DNA of 9,789 nucleotides from an uncultured Oscillospiraceae bacterium (GTDB lineage Bacteria; Bacillota; Clostridia; Oscillospirales; Oscillospiraceae), in the NCBI GenBank assembly GCA_910577415.1, contig CAJTLK010000071.1, positions 1 through 9,789 on the forward strand, written 5' to 3'. The notes beneath the pieces were generated by a model. That model did no database searches. It saw only the letters and a list, made by a program, of their open reading frames with translations, and had not been told where the DNA came from. Made by a program: the position numbers and the translations under genes. How positions within the stretch are numbered: the first letter of the stretch is position 1; the number at the start of each line of letters is the position of its first letter. Shown one piece after another: positions 1 through 6,365 of this stretch.

Positions 1-217
1 GGATCTTCTTGCCGTTGACAATGATGTGGGAGTCGTCGGAGGAGACCTCGCCGTCAAACCGGCCATGCATGGTATCATACTTCAGCATATAGGCCAGGTA
101 ATCGGCGGGGCAGAGGTCGTTGATGCCCACGATCTCTATGTCAGGGTGATTGACGCTAGCGCGGAAGACCATGCGGCCAATACGGCCAAAACCATTGATG
201 CCAACTTTGATGCTCAT
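1..217 (-). CDS. gap: Glyceraldehyde-3-phosphate dehydrogenase, N-terminal part (cut by window edge)
   Basis: Glycolytic enzyme of the cytoplasm that oxidises glyceraldehyde-3-phosphate to 1,3-bisphosphoglycerate using NAD+ and phosphate. Only the first 72 codons lie in the window. They begin MSIKVGINGFGRIGR, the classic dinucleotide-binding start of GAPDH, with the Gly-rich loop GINGFGRIG at residues 6-14 and the second-strand motif GIND at 31-34 that contacts the cofactor ribose. The piece continues through the family-typical Y-M-L-K-Y-D-T-M-H-G-R-F stretch near residues 43-54. The catalytic Cys and the rest of the protein lie beyond position 1. The start codon (ATG, 217-215) is preceded on its strand by AAAAGGAGAAAG, a good ribosome binding site. 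It is transcribed divergently from the kinase-like gene at 471, from the promoter at 266-294. Family assignment is very secure; which paralogue (glycolytic or anabolic) cannot be told from this fragment. Confidence 0.97.
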   Translation of the reverse strand, partial: MSIKVGINGFGRIGRMVFRASVNHPDIEIVGINDLCPADYLAYMLKYDTMHGRFDGEVSSDDSHIIVNGKKI

Positions 218-265
218 GATGACTTTCTCCTTTTGTTATTCATTTAACGAACCCTTTGCAAGAGC

Positions 266-294
266 ATTATATCTCAATTCTTTCCCATTGAAAA
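266..294 (-). promoter_or_regulatory. Sigma-A type promoter of gap
   Basis: On the minus strand a perfect -10 hexamer TATAAT (271-266) lies exactly 17 bp from a -35-like TTTTCA (294-289; four of six consensus bases). The predicted start is near 259, giving a ~42-nt leader with the ribosome binding site at its end. An inverted repeat, TTTCCC (281-286) / GGGAAA (295-300), straddles the -35 element, and a perfect 14-bp palindrome GGAAAAATTTTTCC lies just upstream at 314-327. Either could bind a regulator, but no known operator is recognised. Confidence 0.75.
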
Positions 295-389
295 GGGAAA
301 AAACGCAGATTCTGGAAAAATTTTTCCCCCGGTTTCCGGCTGTGAGTTGGACATTTTTGACAACAAAAGGCAAAAATCGACAAAAAAGG

Positions 390-418
390 TTGTTGTCACC
401 CCTAAAATTTGGTATACT
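390..418 (+). promoter_or_regulatory. Probable promoter of the kinase-like gene
   Basis: The -10 element TATACT is at 413-418. At 17 bp upstream is TTGTTG (390-395), which matches only three of the six -35 positions; a better hexamer TTGTCA (393-398) sits at an unfavourable 14-bp spacing. The predicted transcript start near 424-426 falls at or after the ATG at 423, which supports the downstream GTG at 471 as the real start. Confidence 0.5.
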
Positions 419-470
419 TACAATGAAAAGACAGCGCAAGATAGAACGAGAGAAAAAGGAGGCTGCCGGG

Positions 471-1253
471 GTGAAAAGTGAAGTTTCGGGCAAGCTCATC
501 GGAGAGCTGCGGGGACAGGTCAACGATCTGGCGGCGGCGGTCCAACTGCTGACGCCGTTGGTGGCTGAACGCGGTAGGCCACCGGATGTGGGCTGCCTTG
601 CCAATGTGAATAAAAGCATATACCAGCTCATCCGCACCATTTGCCACATGGAGCTGTGTGAGAACTCCGATCATATTTTTTGCCCCCATCCCGACGATGC
701 GGTGAAACTTTGCCGGGACCTGTGCCGGGAGACGGAGCACGTGGCCGGACAGTTGGGGATCGAGTTTGACTGGCACGCGGACCCAATAGGGAAACTGCAT
801 ATGGTGGATGAGCAGCTGTTGAAGCTGATCGTTTTCAATATGCTCTCCAACGCGTTTCAAGCTGCGGGAGAGGGCGGAAGGGTCCAGCTGCGCTGCAATA
901 TCAACGACAAATGGCTGACGGTCATCGTCTCCGACAGCGGCACAGGGCTGAAGCCGCCGCGCGAGGACGAAAATCCGCTTTTGAAAACCGACGGCGGCAT
1001 GGGCTTTGGCCTGGAGGCTGCCAGAAGGGCGGCCTCCCTTCACGGCGGAAAGCTAATGCTGGAAAGCGCCAACGGCGTGGGGGTGAGCGCGGTGCTCTCC
1101 CTTCCCGTCCGAAAGCCTGGAAAGGAAGAGTTGGTGGAGCAGGGAGAGGGGCGGAAAATGAGATATGACCTTTTTGGAGGCTATTCTCCTCTGCTGGTGG
1201 AGTTTTCTCCCCAATTGGGCAGAGAGGATTACTTGCCAGAGAATGTGGAGTAA
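471..1253 (+). CDS. Soluble histidine-kinase-like ATPase lacking the phospho-acceptor His
   Basis: A 260-residue protein without signal peptide or membrane segment. Residues about 9-66 look like the two-helix dimerisation domain of a histidine kinase: GELRGQV at 11-17 aligns with the usual HELRTPL box, but Gly11 stands where the phosphorylated His should be. Residues about 110-213 form a GHKL ATPase domain with an N box (NMLSN, 123-127... N123 and N127), a G1 box DSGTG (155-159) and a G2 box GGMGFGL (175-181). A ~45-residue tail rich in Gly, Tyr and Pro follows. The start is GTG 471, preceded by AAAGGAGG at 455-462; an in-frame ATG at 423 has no binding site and lies at the predicted transcript start. 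The gene stands alone between a divergent gap gene and a terminator, with no adjacent response regulator. By family knowledge it should bind ATP; a role as phosphatase, scaffold or switch kinase, or use of another His, is inference. Function unknown. Confidence 0.85.
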   Translation: MKSEVSGKLIGELRGQVNDLAAAVQLLTPLVAERGRPPDVGCLANVNKSIYQLIRTICHMELCENSDHIFCPHPDDAVKLCRDLCRETEHVAGQLGIEFDWHADPIGKLHMVDEQLLKLIVFNMLSNAFQAAGEGGRVQLRCNINDKWLTVIVSDSGTGLKPPREDENPLLKTDGGMGFGLEAARRAASLHGGKLMLESANGVGVSAVLSLPVRKPGKEELVEQGEGRKMRYDLFGGYSPLLVEFSPQLGREDYLPENVE

Positions 1254-1267
1254 AAGATGCTACCTGG

Positions 1268-1310
1268 GGCGGGGACGATGGAGGGACGCCTCCACCGCCC
1301 CCGCCTTTCT
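1268..1310 (+). terminator. Intrinsic terminator after the kinase-like gene
   Basis: A long GC-rich hairpin has arms GGCGGGGACGATGGAGG (1268-1284) and CCTCCACCGCCCCCGCC (1289-1305), a 4-nt loop GACG and only two A-C mismatches in 17 pairs. It is followed by TTTCT. The U tract is short, but the stem is very stable and the position, 15 nt after the stop codon and directly before the next promoter, fits a terminator. Confidence 0.75.
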
Positions 1311-1311
1311 G

Positions 1312-1340
1312 TTGACGTTCTTTCTTTTAACGGATATAAT
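1312..1340 (+). promoter_or_regulatory. Near-consensus promoter of the CDF transporter gene
   Basis: TTGACG (1312-1317) and TATAAT (1335-1340) are separated by exactly 17 bp, matching 11 of 12 consensus positions. It lies immediately after the preceding terminator and gives a leader of about 55 nt before the TTG start at 1403. Such a strong promoter suggests high basal transcription; no metal-responsive operator or riboswitch was recognised in the leader. Confidence 0.88.
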
Positions 1341-1402
1341 ATACTCTTAAAAGCGGCACGGTACTCCGCCGTGTCCATAGCATAGAAAAGGAAGCGAGAG
1401 AA

Positions 1403-2569
1403 TTGACTGAACTGCTGCTGCGCCGGTTCGTGCGCGACCATGAAAATACCGCTGATCCCGTCGTTCGGGAGGGCTACGGCGCCCTGTCCGGCGCGGTGGG
1501 GATCGCCCTGAACCTGATGGTCTCCTGTGGGAAATTTGCCGCGGGGATGATCACCGGGGCGGTGTCGGTGACTGCCGATGCTTTCAACAACCTGTCCGAC
1601 GCCGCGACCTCCCTGGTGACACTGCTGGGCTTTAAGCTGGCGGGACGGCAGGCCGACGAGGACCATCCATACGGCCATGGCCGTATGGAGTATCTGGCGG
1701 GGCTGGCGGTATCGGTGGCCATTCTCCTTGTGGGTATAGAGCTTGCCAAGGGAGCCATTGAGAAGATATTGCACCCGGAGGGAGTGGAGTTTTCCTGGCT
1801 GTCGGTGGGCATTTTGGTGGTCTCCATTTTGGTAAAGCTGTGGATGTACCGCTTCAACAAGACCCTCAGCCGCCGTATCAACTCTGCAGCTATGGCCGCC
1901 ACTGCCGCGGACTCCCTCTCCGACTGCGTGGCTACCTCGGCGGTGCTGTTGGGGCTGCTGGTGGCCCACTTTGCCCAGGTGTCCATCGACGGCTGGGTGG
2001 GCGTTGTGGTAGCGGCCTTTGTCCTTCGGGCGGGGTGGGAGTCGGCAAAGGACACCATCGATCCCCTGCTGGGCAAGGCCCCTGACCCGGAGCTGGTAAA
2101 AGGTATCGTGGAGACCGTCATGGCTCACCCGGAGATCGCCGGCGTTCACGACCTGATGGTCCACGATTACGGTCCGGGGAGGGTGATGGCCTCCCTCCAC
2201 GCTGAGGTGTCCATTGACGCCGATATGGCCGAGACCCACGACGTTATCGACAATATTGAGCGGGAGCTGAACAAGAAATTCCACCTACTGGCTACCATAC
2301 ATATGGACCCCATTGCCACCAACGACGAGCGGGTGGCCGAGCTGCGCCGAACGGTGGCCGAGCTGGCCGGAAAGATGTATCCCGGCGTCACTATCCACGA
2401 TTTTCGCATGACCGAAGGTCCCAGCCACACAAACCTCATTTTCGATATAGTGCTGCCCCATGGCTGCTCCCTCACCGATGACGAGGCACGGCGGGAGATG
2501 GCCCGGTTGGCACGAGAGGCGGACAGTCGTTATATTACGGTCATCCAGGTGGACCACAGCTACGTGTAA
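1403..2569 (+). CDS. Cation diffusion facilitator family metal exporter, Mn-type site
   Basis: A 388-residue inner-membrane antiporter expected to export a divalent metal ion in exchange for protons. The membrane domain covers residues about 28-215 with six hydrophobic helices. TM2 holds N62-x3-D66 (within FNNLSDA), and TM5 holds D170-x3-D174 (ADSLSDC), so the transport site reads N-D-D-D rather than the Asp/His set of zinc exporters such as YiiP. The CDF signature HPYGHGRMEY is at 88-97, between TM2 and TM3. The cytoplasmic part is long: a ferredoxin-like dimerisation domain at about 222-300, then an extra ~85-residue stretch that seems a second, related domain; usual CDF proteins are near 300 residues. 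The TTG start at 1403 is chosen because AAAGGAAG (1387-1394) is well spaced from it and family homology begins soon after. It has its own promoter and is probably monocistronic. The N-D-D-D pattern is known from manganese exporters such as MntE, so Mn export is the favoured inference. Confidence 0.93.
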   Translation: MTELLLRRFVRDHENTADPVVREGYGALSGAVGIALNLMVSCGKFAAGMITGAVSVTADAFNNLSDAATSLVTLLGFKLAGRQADEDHPYGHGRMEYLAGLAVSVAILLVGIELAKGAIEKILHPEGVEFSWLSVGILVVSILVKLWMYRFNKTLSRRINSAAMAATAADSLSDCVATSAVLLGLLVAHFAQVSIDGWVGVVVAAFVLRAGWESAKDTIDPLLGKAPDPELVKGIVETVMAHPEIAGVHDLMVHDYGPGRVMASLHAEVSIDADMAETHDVIDNIERELNKKFHLLATIHMDPIATNDERVAELRRTVAELAGKMYPGVTIHDFRMTEGPSHTNLIFDIVLPHGCSLTDDEARREMARLAREADSRYITVIQVDHSYV

Positions 2570-2570
2570 A

Positions 2571-2612
2571 TTTACATTTCGTTCACCGAAACGGTGAAAA
2601 GTGGGCTATAAT
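2571..2612 (+). promoter_or_regulatory. Promoter of the two-component operon with dyad / 11-bp repeat at -35
   Basis: A perfect TATAAT is at 2607-2612, with no good -35 hexamer at the normal distance (TTCACC, 2582-2587, would need a 19-bp spacer), which is common for activator-dependent promoters. Instead the -35 region carries a perfect dyad TTCACCG (2582-2588) AAA CGGTGAA (2592-2598). TTTACA (2571-2576) and TTCACC (2582-2587) also recur with an 11-bp period, the arrangement used by PhoB/OmpR-type regulators; GTTCACC resembles a PHO-box unit of actinobacterial PhoP. Autoregulation by the product of the next gene is a reasonable inference. Confidence 0.65.
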
Positions 2613-2667
2613 GTAAGAAACTGATGGATAGCAATGAAAGAAACTACCAAGGAAAGAGGGATGTTCC

Positions 2668-3363
2668 GTGGCCCAGAAGATCCTGATCGTGGAAGATGAG
2701 ATGAATATCGCCCAGCTCCTCCATCTCTACCTGGAGAAAGAGGGCTTTGAGACCCAGATCGCCCCGGACGGGGGCAAGGCGGTGGAGCTGTTCCGCTCCT
2801 TTGCTCCCGACCTGGTGCTGCTGGACATCATGCTCCCGGTCATGGACGGCTGGTCGGTGTTGAAAAAGATCCGCTCCGAGGCCAAGACCCCGGTCATCAT
2901 GCTTACCGCCAAGGGAGAGACCGAGGACCGGGTCACAGGCTTGGAGCAGGGAGCGGACGACTACATCGTCAAGCCCTTTGAGACCAAAGAGGTCCTGGCC
3001 CGGGTCCGGGCTGTGCTTCGGCGCACCTCCGGGGAGGGAGAGGCCCCCTCCACCGGAAAGAAGCTGGTCTTTGACAAGCTCACCATTAACCTGGACGCCT
3101 ATGAACTGATCGTGGACGGCAAGCGAGTGGACCCGCCCCCCAAGGAGCTGGAGCTTTTGTACCACCTGGCCTCCTCTCCCAACCGCGTCTTTACCCGCAA
3201 CCAGCTTTTGGACGAGGTGTGGGGTTTTGACTATTTTGGCGACAGCCGCACGGTGGACGTACACATCAAACGGCTGCGGGAAAAGCTGGAGGGGGTCAGC
3301 AGCGAGTGGAGTCTCAAGACCGTATGGGGCGTGGGATATAAGTTTGAGGTGACAGTCGCGTGA
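2668..3363 (+). CDS. OmpR/PhoB-family response regulator
   Basis: A 231-residue cytoplasmic DNA-binding regulator, full length for its family. The receiver domain occupies about 3-120, with the acidic pair E9/D10, the phospho-accepting D53 (LLDIMLP), T80 (MLTAKGE) and K102 (VKPFE), all intact. The winged-helix output domain covers about 132-228, with the recognition-helix region SRTVDVHIKRLREKL and the C-terminal hairpin VWGVGYKFEV. The start is GTG 2668, behind GAAAGAGGG (2652-2660); the nearby ATG at 2661 is out of frame. Its stop codon overlaps the start of the sensor kinase gene by 4 nt, so the two are translationally coupled and form a cognate pair. Targets cannot be read from the protein, but its own promoter and the htrA gene downstream on the same transcript are the natural candidates. 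Family certain; a specific name such as PhoP or CssR is not justified. Confidence 0.97.
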   Translation: MAQKILIVEDEMNIAQLLHLYLEKEGFETQIAPDGGKAVELFRSFAPDLVLLDIMLPVMDGWSVLKKIRSEAKTPVIMLTAKGETEDRVTGLEQGADDYIVKPFETKEVLARVRAVLRRTSGEGEAPSTGKKLVFDKLTINLDAYELIVDGKRVDPPPKELELLYHLASSPNRVFTRNQLLDEVWGFDYFGDSRTVDVHIKRLREKLEGVSSEWSLKTVWGVGYKFEVTVA

Positions 3364-4805
3364 AGACCCTCTATCGGCGACAATTTGCCATGATGGCGGG
3401 GGTCATTTTCCTCTCCTTTCTTTTGCTGGGCAGCGCCTTTACCGGCCTGAGCTACCAGTATGTGCTCAACGACAAGCGGGAAGGGATGGAGAGCAATGCT
3501 TCCCATATTGCGGCTTTTACCGCCGCCTATCTCTCCGGGGTAGGCTCCAGTGTGCAAGAGCCGGCCTATCAACTCTACGTCTCCTCTCTGTCCAGTATTT
3601 CCGGCTCCACCGTGATCCTGGCGGAAAATGACGGAGAGATCGCCTATGCCACCTCCGCCGAAAGCGTGGGGGTCAACAGTCTTCTCAGCGGGGCGATCCC
3701 CGACGAGGTGATGAAAGAGGTCTCCGACCACGGCGGTTATGCTAAGCCCAGCAGTTTGGGCGGGTTGGTGGCCGGTTCCTGCTATGTGGTGGCCACCCCT
3801 ATTCTGCAGCATTCGGTGATCTCCGGGCGTACCTACCAGCGGGGAGCGGTGTTCGTGGTCAACGAGATGTCCAGCCTGACCCAGCTCTGGCGAGATTTTG
3901 CCTCTATGTTTATCCTGGCGGCCATCGTGGTCTTTTTGCTCTCCGCGGTAGTCGCGTCTATCACATCCATGCGTTTGACCAAGCCCCTGAAGGATATGGC
4001 CGCCGCCGCGGGGCGGTTCGGCCAGGGGGAGTTCGATATCCGGGTGGAGGGCTGCGAGGGACGTCGGGACGAGGTGGGGGAGCTGGCCGAGGCCTTCAAC
4101 GCGATGGCCGACTCCCTGGCCAAGAGTGAGGCCCAGCGCAGCGAATTCATCGCCAACGTCTCCCACGAGCTGAAGACCCCCATGACCACCATTGCCGGAT
4201 TTACCGACGGCATTTTAGATGGTACCATCCCCCGGGAGAAGGAGGAGGAGGCCCTGCGGACGATCTCCTCCGAAACCAGGCGGCTGTCCCGGCTGGTCCG
4301 GCGGATGTTGGACGTGAGCCGCCTTCAGTCCAGTGAAAACATTACCGCCCAGGAGCGCTTCGACGTGGCCGAGGTGCTTCTACGGGTGCTGGTGAGCCTG
4401 GAAGGGAAGATCACAGACCGGGGGCTGGACGTGGAGACCCATTTGCCCGACGGACCGGTGATGGTGTGGGGAGACCCGGACGCTATCACCCAGGTGTGCT
4501 ACAATCTGCTGGATAACGCCATCAAATTCGCCGCCCCCGGCACCACGCTCTCTCTTGAAGTGCAGGTGAAGGGGGAGAAGGCTTTTGTATCGGTATCCGA
4601 CATTGGAGAGACCATTCCCCCCGAGGAGCTGGGACAGATCTTTGACCGCTTCCACAAGACGGATCGGTCCCGGAGCATTGACCGGGACGGTGTGGGGCTG
4701 GGGCTGTACATCGTGAAGACCATCATCAATAACCACCGGGAGAATATCACTGTCACCAGTGACAGCGGCCTGACCACCTTTACGTTCACCTTGACCATCG
4801 CCTGA
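3360..4805 (+). CDS. Membrane sensor histidine kinase, partner of the regulator at 2668
   Basis: A 481-residue transmembrane sensor that should autophosphorylate and pass phosphate to D53 of the adjacent regulator. It has TM1 at about 10-31, an extracytoplasmic sensor region of ~150 residues (32-180), TM2 at about 181-203, a HAMP linker at about 204-256 (RLTKPLKDM... DEVGELAEAFNAM), the HisKA box SHELKTPM with H269, and a HATPase domain at about 372-480. In the latter the N box is NLLDNAIKF (382-390), the F box IFDRFHK (437-443 region) and the G2 box DGVGLGL (443-449). The G1 box reads DIGETIP (414-420) instead of D-x-G-x-G, a divergence I associate with some clostridial kinases, so activity is probably kept. 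No PAS domain is present, unlike many PhoR proteins. GTG 3360 overlaps the regulator stop (GTGA). The signal sensed is unknown; co-transcription with htrA suggests envelope or secretion stress. Confidence 0.95.
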   Translation: MKTLYRRQFAMMAGVIFLSFLLLGSAFTGLSYQYVLNDKREGMESNASHIAAFTAAYLSGVGSSVQEPAYQLYVSSLSSISGSTVILAENDGEIAYATSAESVGVNSLLSGAIPDEVMKEVSDHGGYAKPSSLGGLVAGSCYVVATPILQHSVISGRTYQRGAVFVVNEMSSLTQLWRDFASMFILAAIVVFLLSAVVASITSMRLTKPLKDMAAAAGRFGQGEFDIRVEGCEGRRDEVGELAEAFNAMADSLAKSEAQRSEFIANVSHELKTPMTTIAGFTDGILDGTIPREKEEEALRTISSETRRLSRLVRRMLDVSRLQSSENITAQERFDVAEVLLRVLVSLEGKITDRGLDVETHLPDGPVMVWGDPDAITQVCYNLLDNAIKFAAPGTTLSLEVQVKGEKAFVSVSDIGETIPPEELGQIFDRFHKTDRSRSIDRDGVGLGLYIVKTIINNHRENITVTSDSGLTTFTFTLTIA

Positions 4806-4851
4806 GACCGCCGCGGCACGGCCAGAGCCGCGAGAGAAAGAGGGAGAGAGG

Positions 4852-6198
4852 ATGCGCCAGAATTATTACGATCAAAACGGCTGGCCACAGCCCTTCCCCG
4901 GTGAGGGAGAAGGGCCGCGGAGCGAGCCTTACGGCGCTGTGCCGCCCCAGTCGACCCAGGGCATCGTGCCCCGGACGGCGGTGAAACAGCCAGAGCCGCC
5001 TCTGGAGGAGGAAAGCCGGATCACCCCTGTGTTCTGTCGGCGGGGCAGGGGGGTGCGGCGATTCGCCCTTTTAATGGCCCTTATCCTCGTCCTTACCGGT
5101 ACCGGTATTCTGGTCAACGGCGGGCTGCCCGGCTCCTATTTTGACCGGGCGGAGGATATCTGGGATAGCATGGGGCCCGGCTATGACTGGGACTACTACG
5201 ACTACGACGCCGACGACTGGGTGGCCGAGCTGGAGGACACCACTATGGCCCTGTCCGCCATTGGAGACGGCACCGTGCTGGAGCTTTGCCCGCCGGGGGA
5301 GGAGGAGTTAGACCCCCGGATGATCTACGCCCGGGTGGCCCCGTCGGTGGTGGGCATCCGTGTCACCACCGCCACCGGCATGGCTACCGCCACCGGTGTG
5401 GTCATGACTTTTGACGGATACATCATCACAAACGCCCATGTCATTGCCGGAGCGGAGAAGGCCACCGTTACCCTGGACGGCGGCGGCAAGGTCGACGCCC
5501 TGCTGGTGGGCTATGACGCCTCCACCGACCTGGCGGTGCTGAAGGTGGAGACCGAGGGGTTGGTCCCGGCAGAGTTCGGAGACTCCTCCGCGCTCTATGT
5601 GGGCGAACCGGCCTACGCCATCGGCAACCCTCTGGGCGAGGAGCTGCGGGGCACCATGACCGACGGGATCATCTCCGCCATTGACCGCAGTGTAGACGCC
5701 AGCAATGGGGAGATGACCCTTCTCCAGACCACTGCAGCCATCAACCCTGGCAGCTCTGGGGGCGCCCTGGTCAACGCCTCGGGCCAGGTGGTAGGCATTA
5801 CCAACATGAAGATGATGTCCAATTGGGAGACCATTGAGGGTCTGGGCTTTGCCATTCCCACCGCGCTGGCAAAAGAGGTGGTGGATCAGATCATTGATAC
5901 CGGCAGCTACGCCGGGGTCCCCTCCATCGGCATTACCGTCCGTACCCAGCCGCCCACGCCGGAAAGCCCCGCGGGGGTCTATGTCTCCGAGGTAGAGGAG
6001 GGTTCCGACGCCTACGCCAAGGGGATTCGTCCCGGCGATATCATTATCAGGGCCAATGACATGGATATTACCTCCATTGCGGACCTGGAGGAGGCCAAGG
6101 CCGGACTGGGGATCGGGGACACCTTGAAGCTCACTGTCTGGAAGGGAGGCCGGGAACGGACCGTTTCCATCACGCTGATGGGAAAGAACCAGATGTAA
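4852..6198 (+). CDS. htrA: Membrane-anchored HtrA/DegP-like serine protease with PDZ domain
   Basis: A 448-residue surface protease expected to degrade or refold misfolded exported proteins. Residues 1-68 are a Pro/Gly-rich cytoplasmic tail ending in an Arg-rich stop (RRGRGVRR), followed by one membrane anchor at about 71-90. Next is a short acidic, Tyr-rich juxtamembrane stretch (105-123). The trypsin-like domain covers about 157-350, with the triad H196 (TNAHVI), D226 (STDLAVLKV) and S302 (NPGSSGGAL). One PDZ domain spans about 356-442, with the ligand loop region around YVSEVEEGSDAYAKGIRPGDII. The size and layout match Gram-positive HtrA/YkdA-type proteins. ATG 4852 lies behind a GAGGGAGAGAGG purine stretch, 46 nt after the kinase gene with no promoter or U-tract terminator between, so it is probably the third gene of the operon. 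A 6-bp hairpin (4812-4817 / 4827-4832) in that gap may affect mRNA stability. Family and activity are secure; control by the linked regulator is inferred. Confidence 0.96.
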   Translation: MRQNYYDQNGWPQPFPGEGEGPRSEPYGAVPPQSTQGIVPRTAVKQPEPPLEEESRITPVFCRRGRGVRRFALLMALILVLTGTGILVNGGLPGSYFDRAEDIWDSMGPGYDWDYYDYDADDWVAELEDTTMALSAIGDGTVLELCPPGEEELDPRMIYARVAPSVVGIRVTTATGMATATGVVMTFDGYIITNAHVIAGAEKATVTLDGGGKVDALLVGYDASTDLAVLKVETEGLVPAEFGDSSALYVGEPAYAIGNPLGEELRGTMTDGIISAIDRSVDASNGEMTLLQTTAAINPGSSGGALVNASGQVVGITNMKMMSNWETIEGLGFAIPTALAKEVVDQIIDTGSYAGVPSIGITVRTQPPTPESPAGVYVSEVEEGSDAYAKGIRPGDIIIRANDMDITSIADLEEAKAGLGIGDTLKLTVWKGGRERTVSITLMGKNQM

Positions 6199-6217
6199 TG
6201 TAAGCGCGTCTCCGGGC

Positions 6218-6248
6218 AAAAAAAGGGGCGTCTCACAGCGAGACGCCC
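6218..6248 (-). terminator. Intrinsic terminator of the minus-strand small RNA
   Basis: A perfect 9-bp stem, GGGCGTCTC (6226-6234) and GAGACGCCC (6240-6248), with a 5-nt loop, is followed on the minus strand by one C and seven T (plus-strand A at 6218-6224). On the plus strand the same hairpin is followed by AAACGCG with no U tract, so it works in the minus direction. Confidence 0.88.
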
Positions 6249-6330
6249 AAACGCGGGGGATGGGGAGAATGGAATGAACACGGGCGGTAGAGACGGGCAA
6301 AAGCATAAGTAAGCGCCCCCTCACCGCCAC
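6218..6330 (-). ncRNA. Candidate small RNA (~113 nt), no known family recognised
   Basis: A complete transcription unit is visible on the minus strand: a consensus promoter (6337-6365), a predicted start near 6330 and an intrinsic terminator ending in seven U at 6224-6218. The RNA folds by eye into a 5' hairpin with arms at 6328-6315 and 6298-6283 (GGCGGT with ACCGCC, GAG with CUC, GGGC with GCCC, small bulges, 16-nt loop). A ~34-nt linker (6282-6249) that is nearly free of G and rich in C follows (it includes UCUCCCC and AUCCCCCGCG), then the terminator hairpin. Such C-rich unpaired runs are used by Gram-positive regulatory RNAs of the RsaE/RoxS type to pair with ribosome binding sites. It does not look like 6S, SRP RNA, tmRNA or RNase P. 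The only ATG in the transcript opens a frame that runs through the terminator without a stop. Expression has not been shown. Confidence 0.68.
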
Positions 6331-6336
6331 GGTGGG

Positions 6337-6365
6337 ATCATACCATAATTTCCAGAAAATGTCAA
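6337..6365 (-). promoter_or_regulatory. Consensus promoter of the small RNA
   Basis: On the minus strand a perfect -35 TTGACA (6365-6360) lies 17 bp from TATGAT (6342-6337), 11 of 12 consensus positions, with a T-rich stretch just upstream. This is one of the two best promoters in the window and points away from hpf into the gap behind htrA. Confidence 0.85.

Noticed and set aside
214..243. Nine-codon leader peptide ahead of gap on the minus strand, its stop overlapping the gap start
   Set aside because: There is no ribosome binding site before its ATG, and it includes the gap binding site itself; likely chance.
423..470. Upstream ATG start (423) for the kinase-like gene
   Set aside because: It has no ribosome binding site and lies at the predicted transcript start, whereas GTG 471 follows a strong AAAGGAGG.
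1356..1376. Hairpin or metal riboswitch in the CDF leader
   Set aside because: Only a 5-bp CACGG/CCGTG pairing is visible and the ~55-nt leader is too short for the known Mn (yybP-ykoY) riboswitch.
1229..2284. 351-codon minus-strand open frame opposite the CDF gene
   Set aside because: GC-rich third-position shadow; the sense frame has strong family motifs and a promoter, the antisense protein has none.
3231..4166. 311-codon minus-strand open frame opposite the kinase gene
   Set aside because: Shadow of the regulator/kinase genes, low-complexity His/Gly-rich translation.
6226..6248. Terminator of htrA on the plus strand
   Set aside because: On the plus strand the hairpin is followed by AAACGCG, not a U tract; the U tract exists only on the minus strand.
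6218..6330. Small protein encoded by the minus-strand transcript
   Set aside because: The single ATG opens a frame that has no stop before the terminator, so no complete peptide fits inside the RNA.
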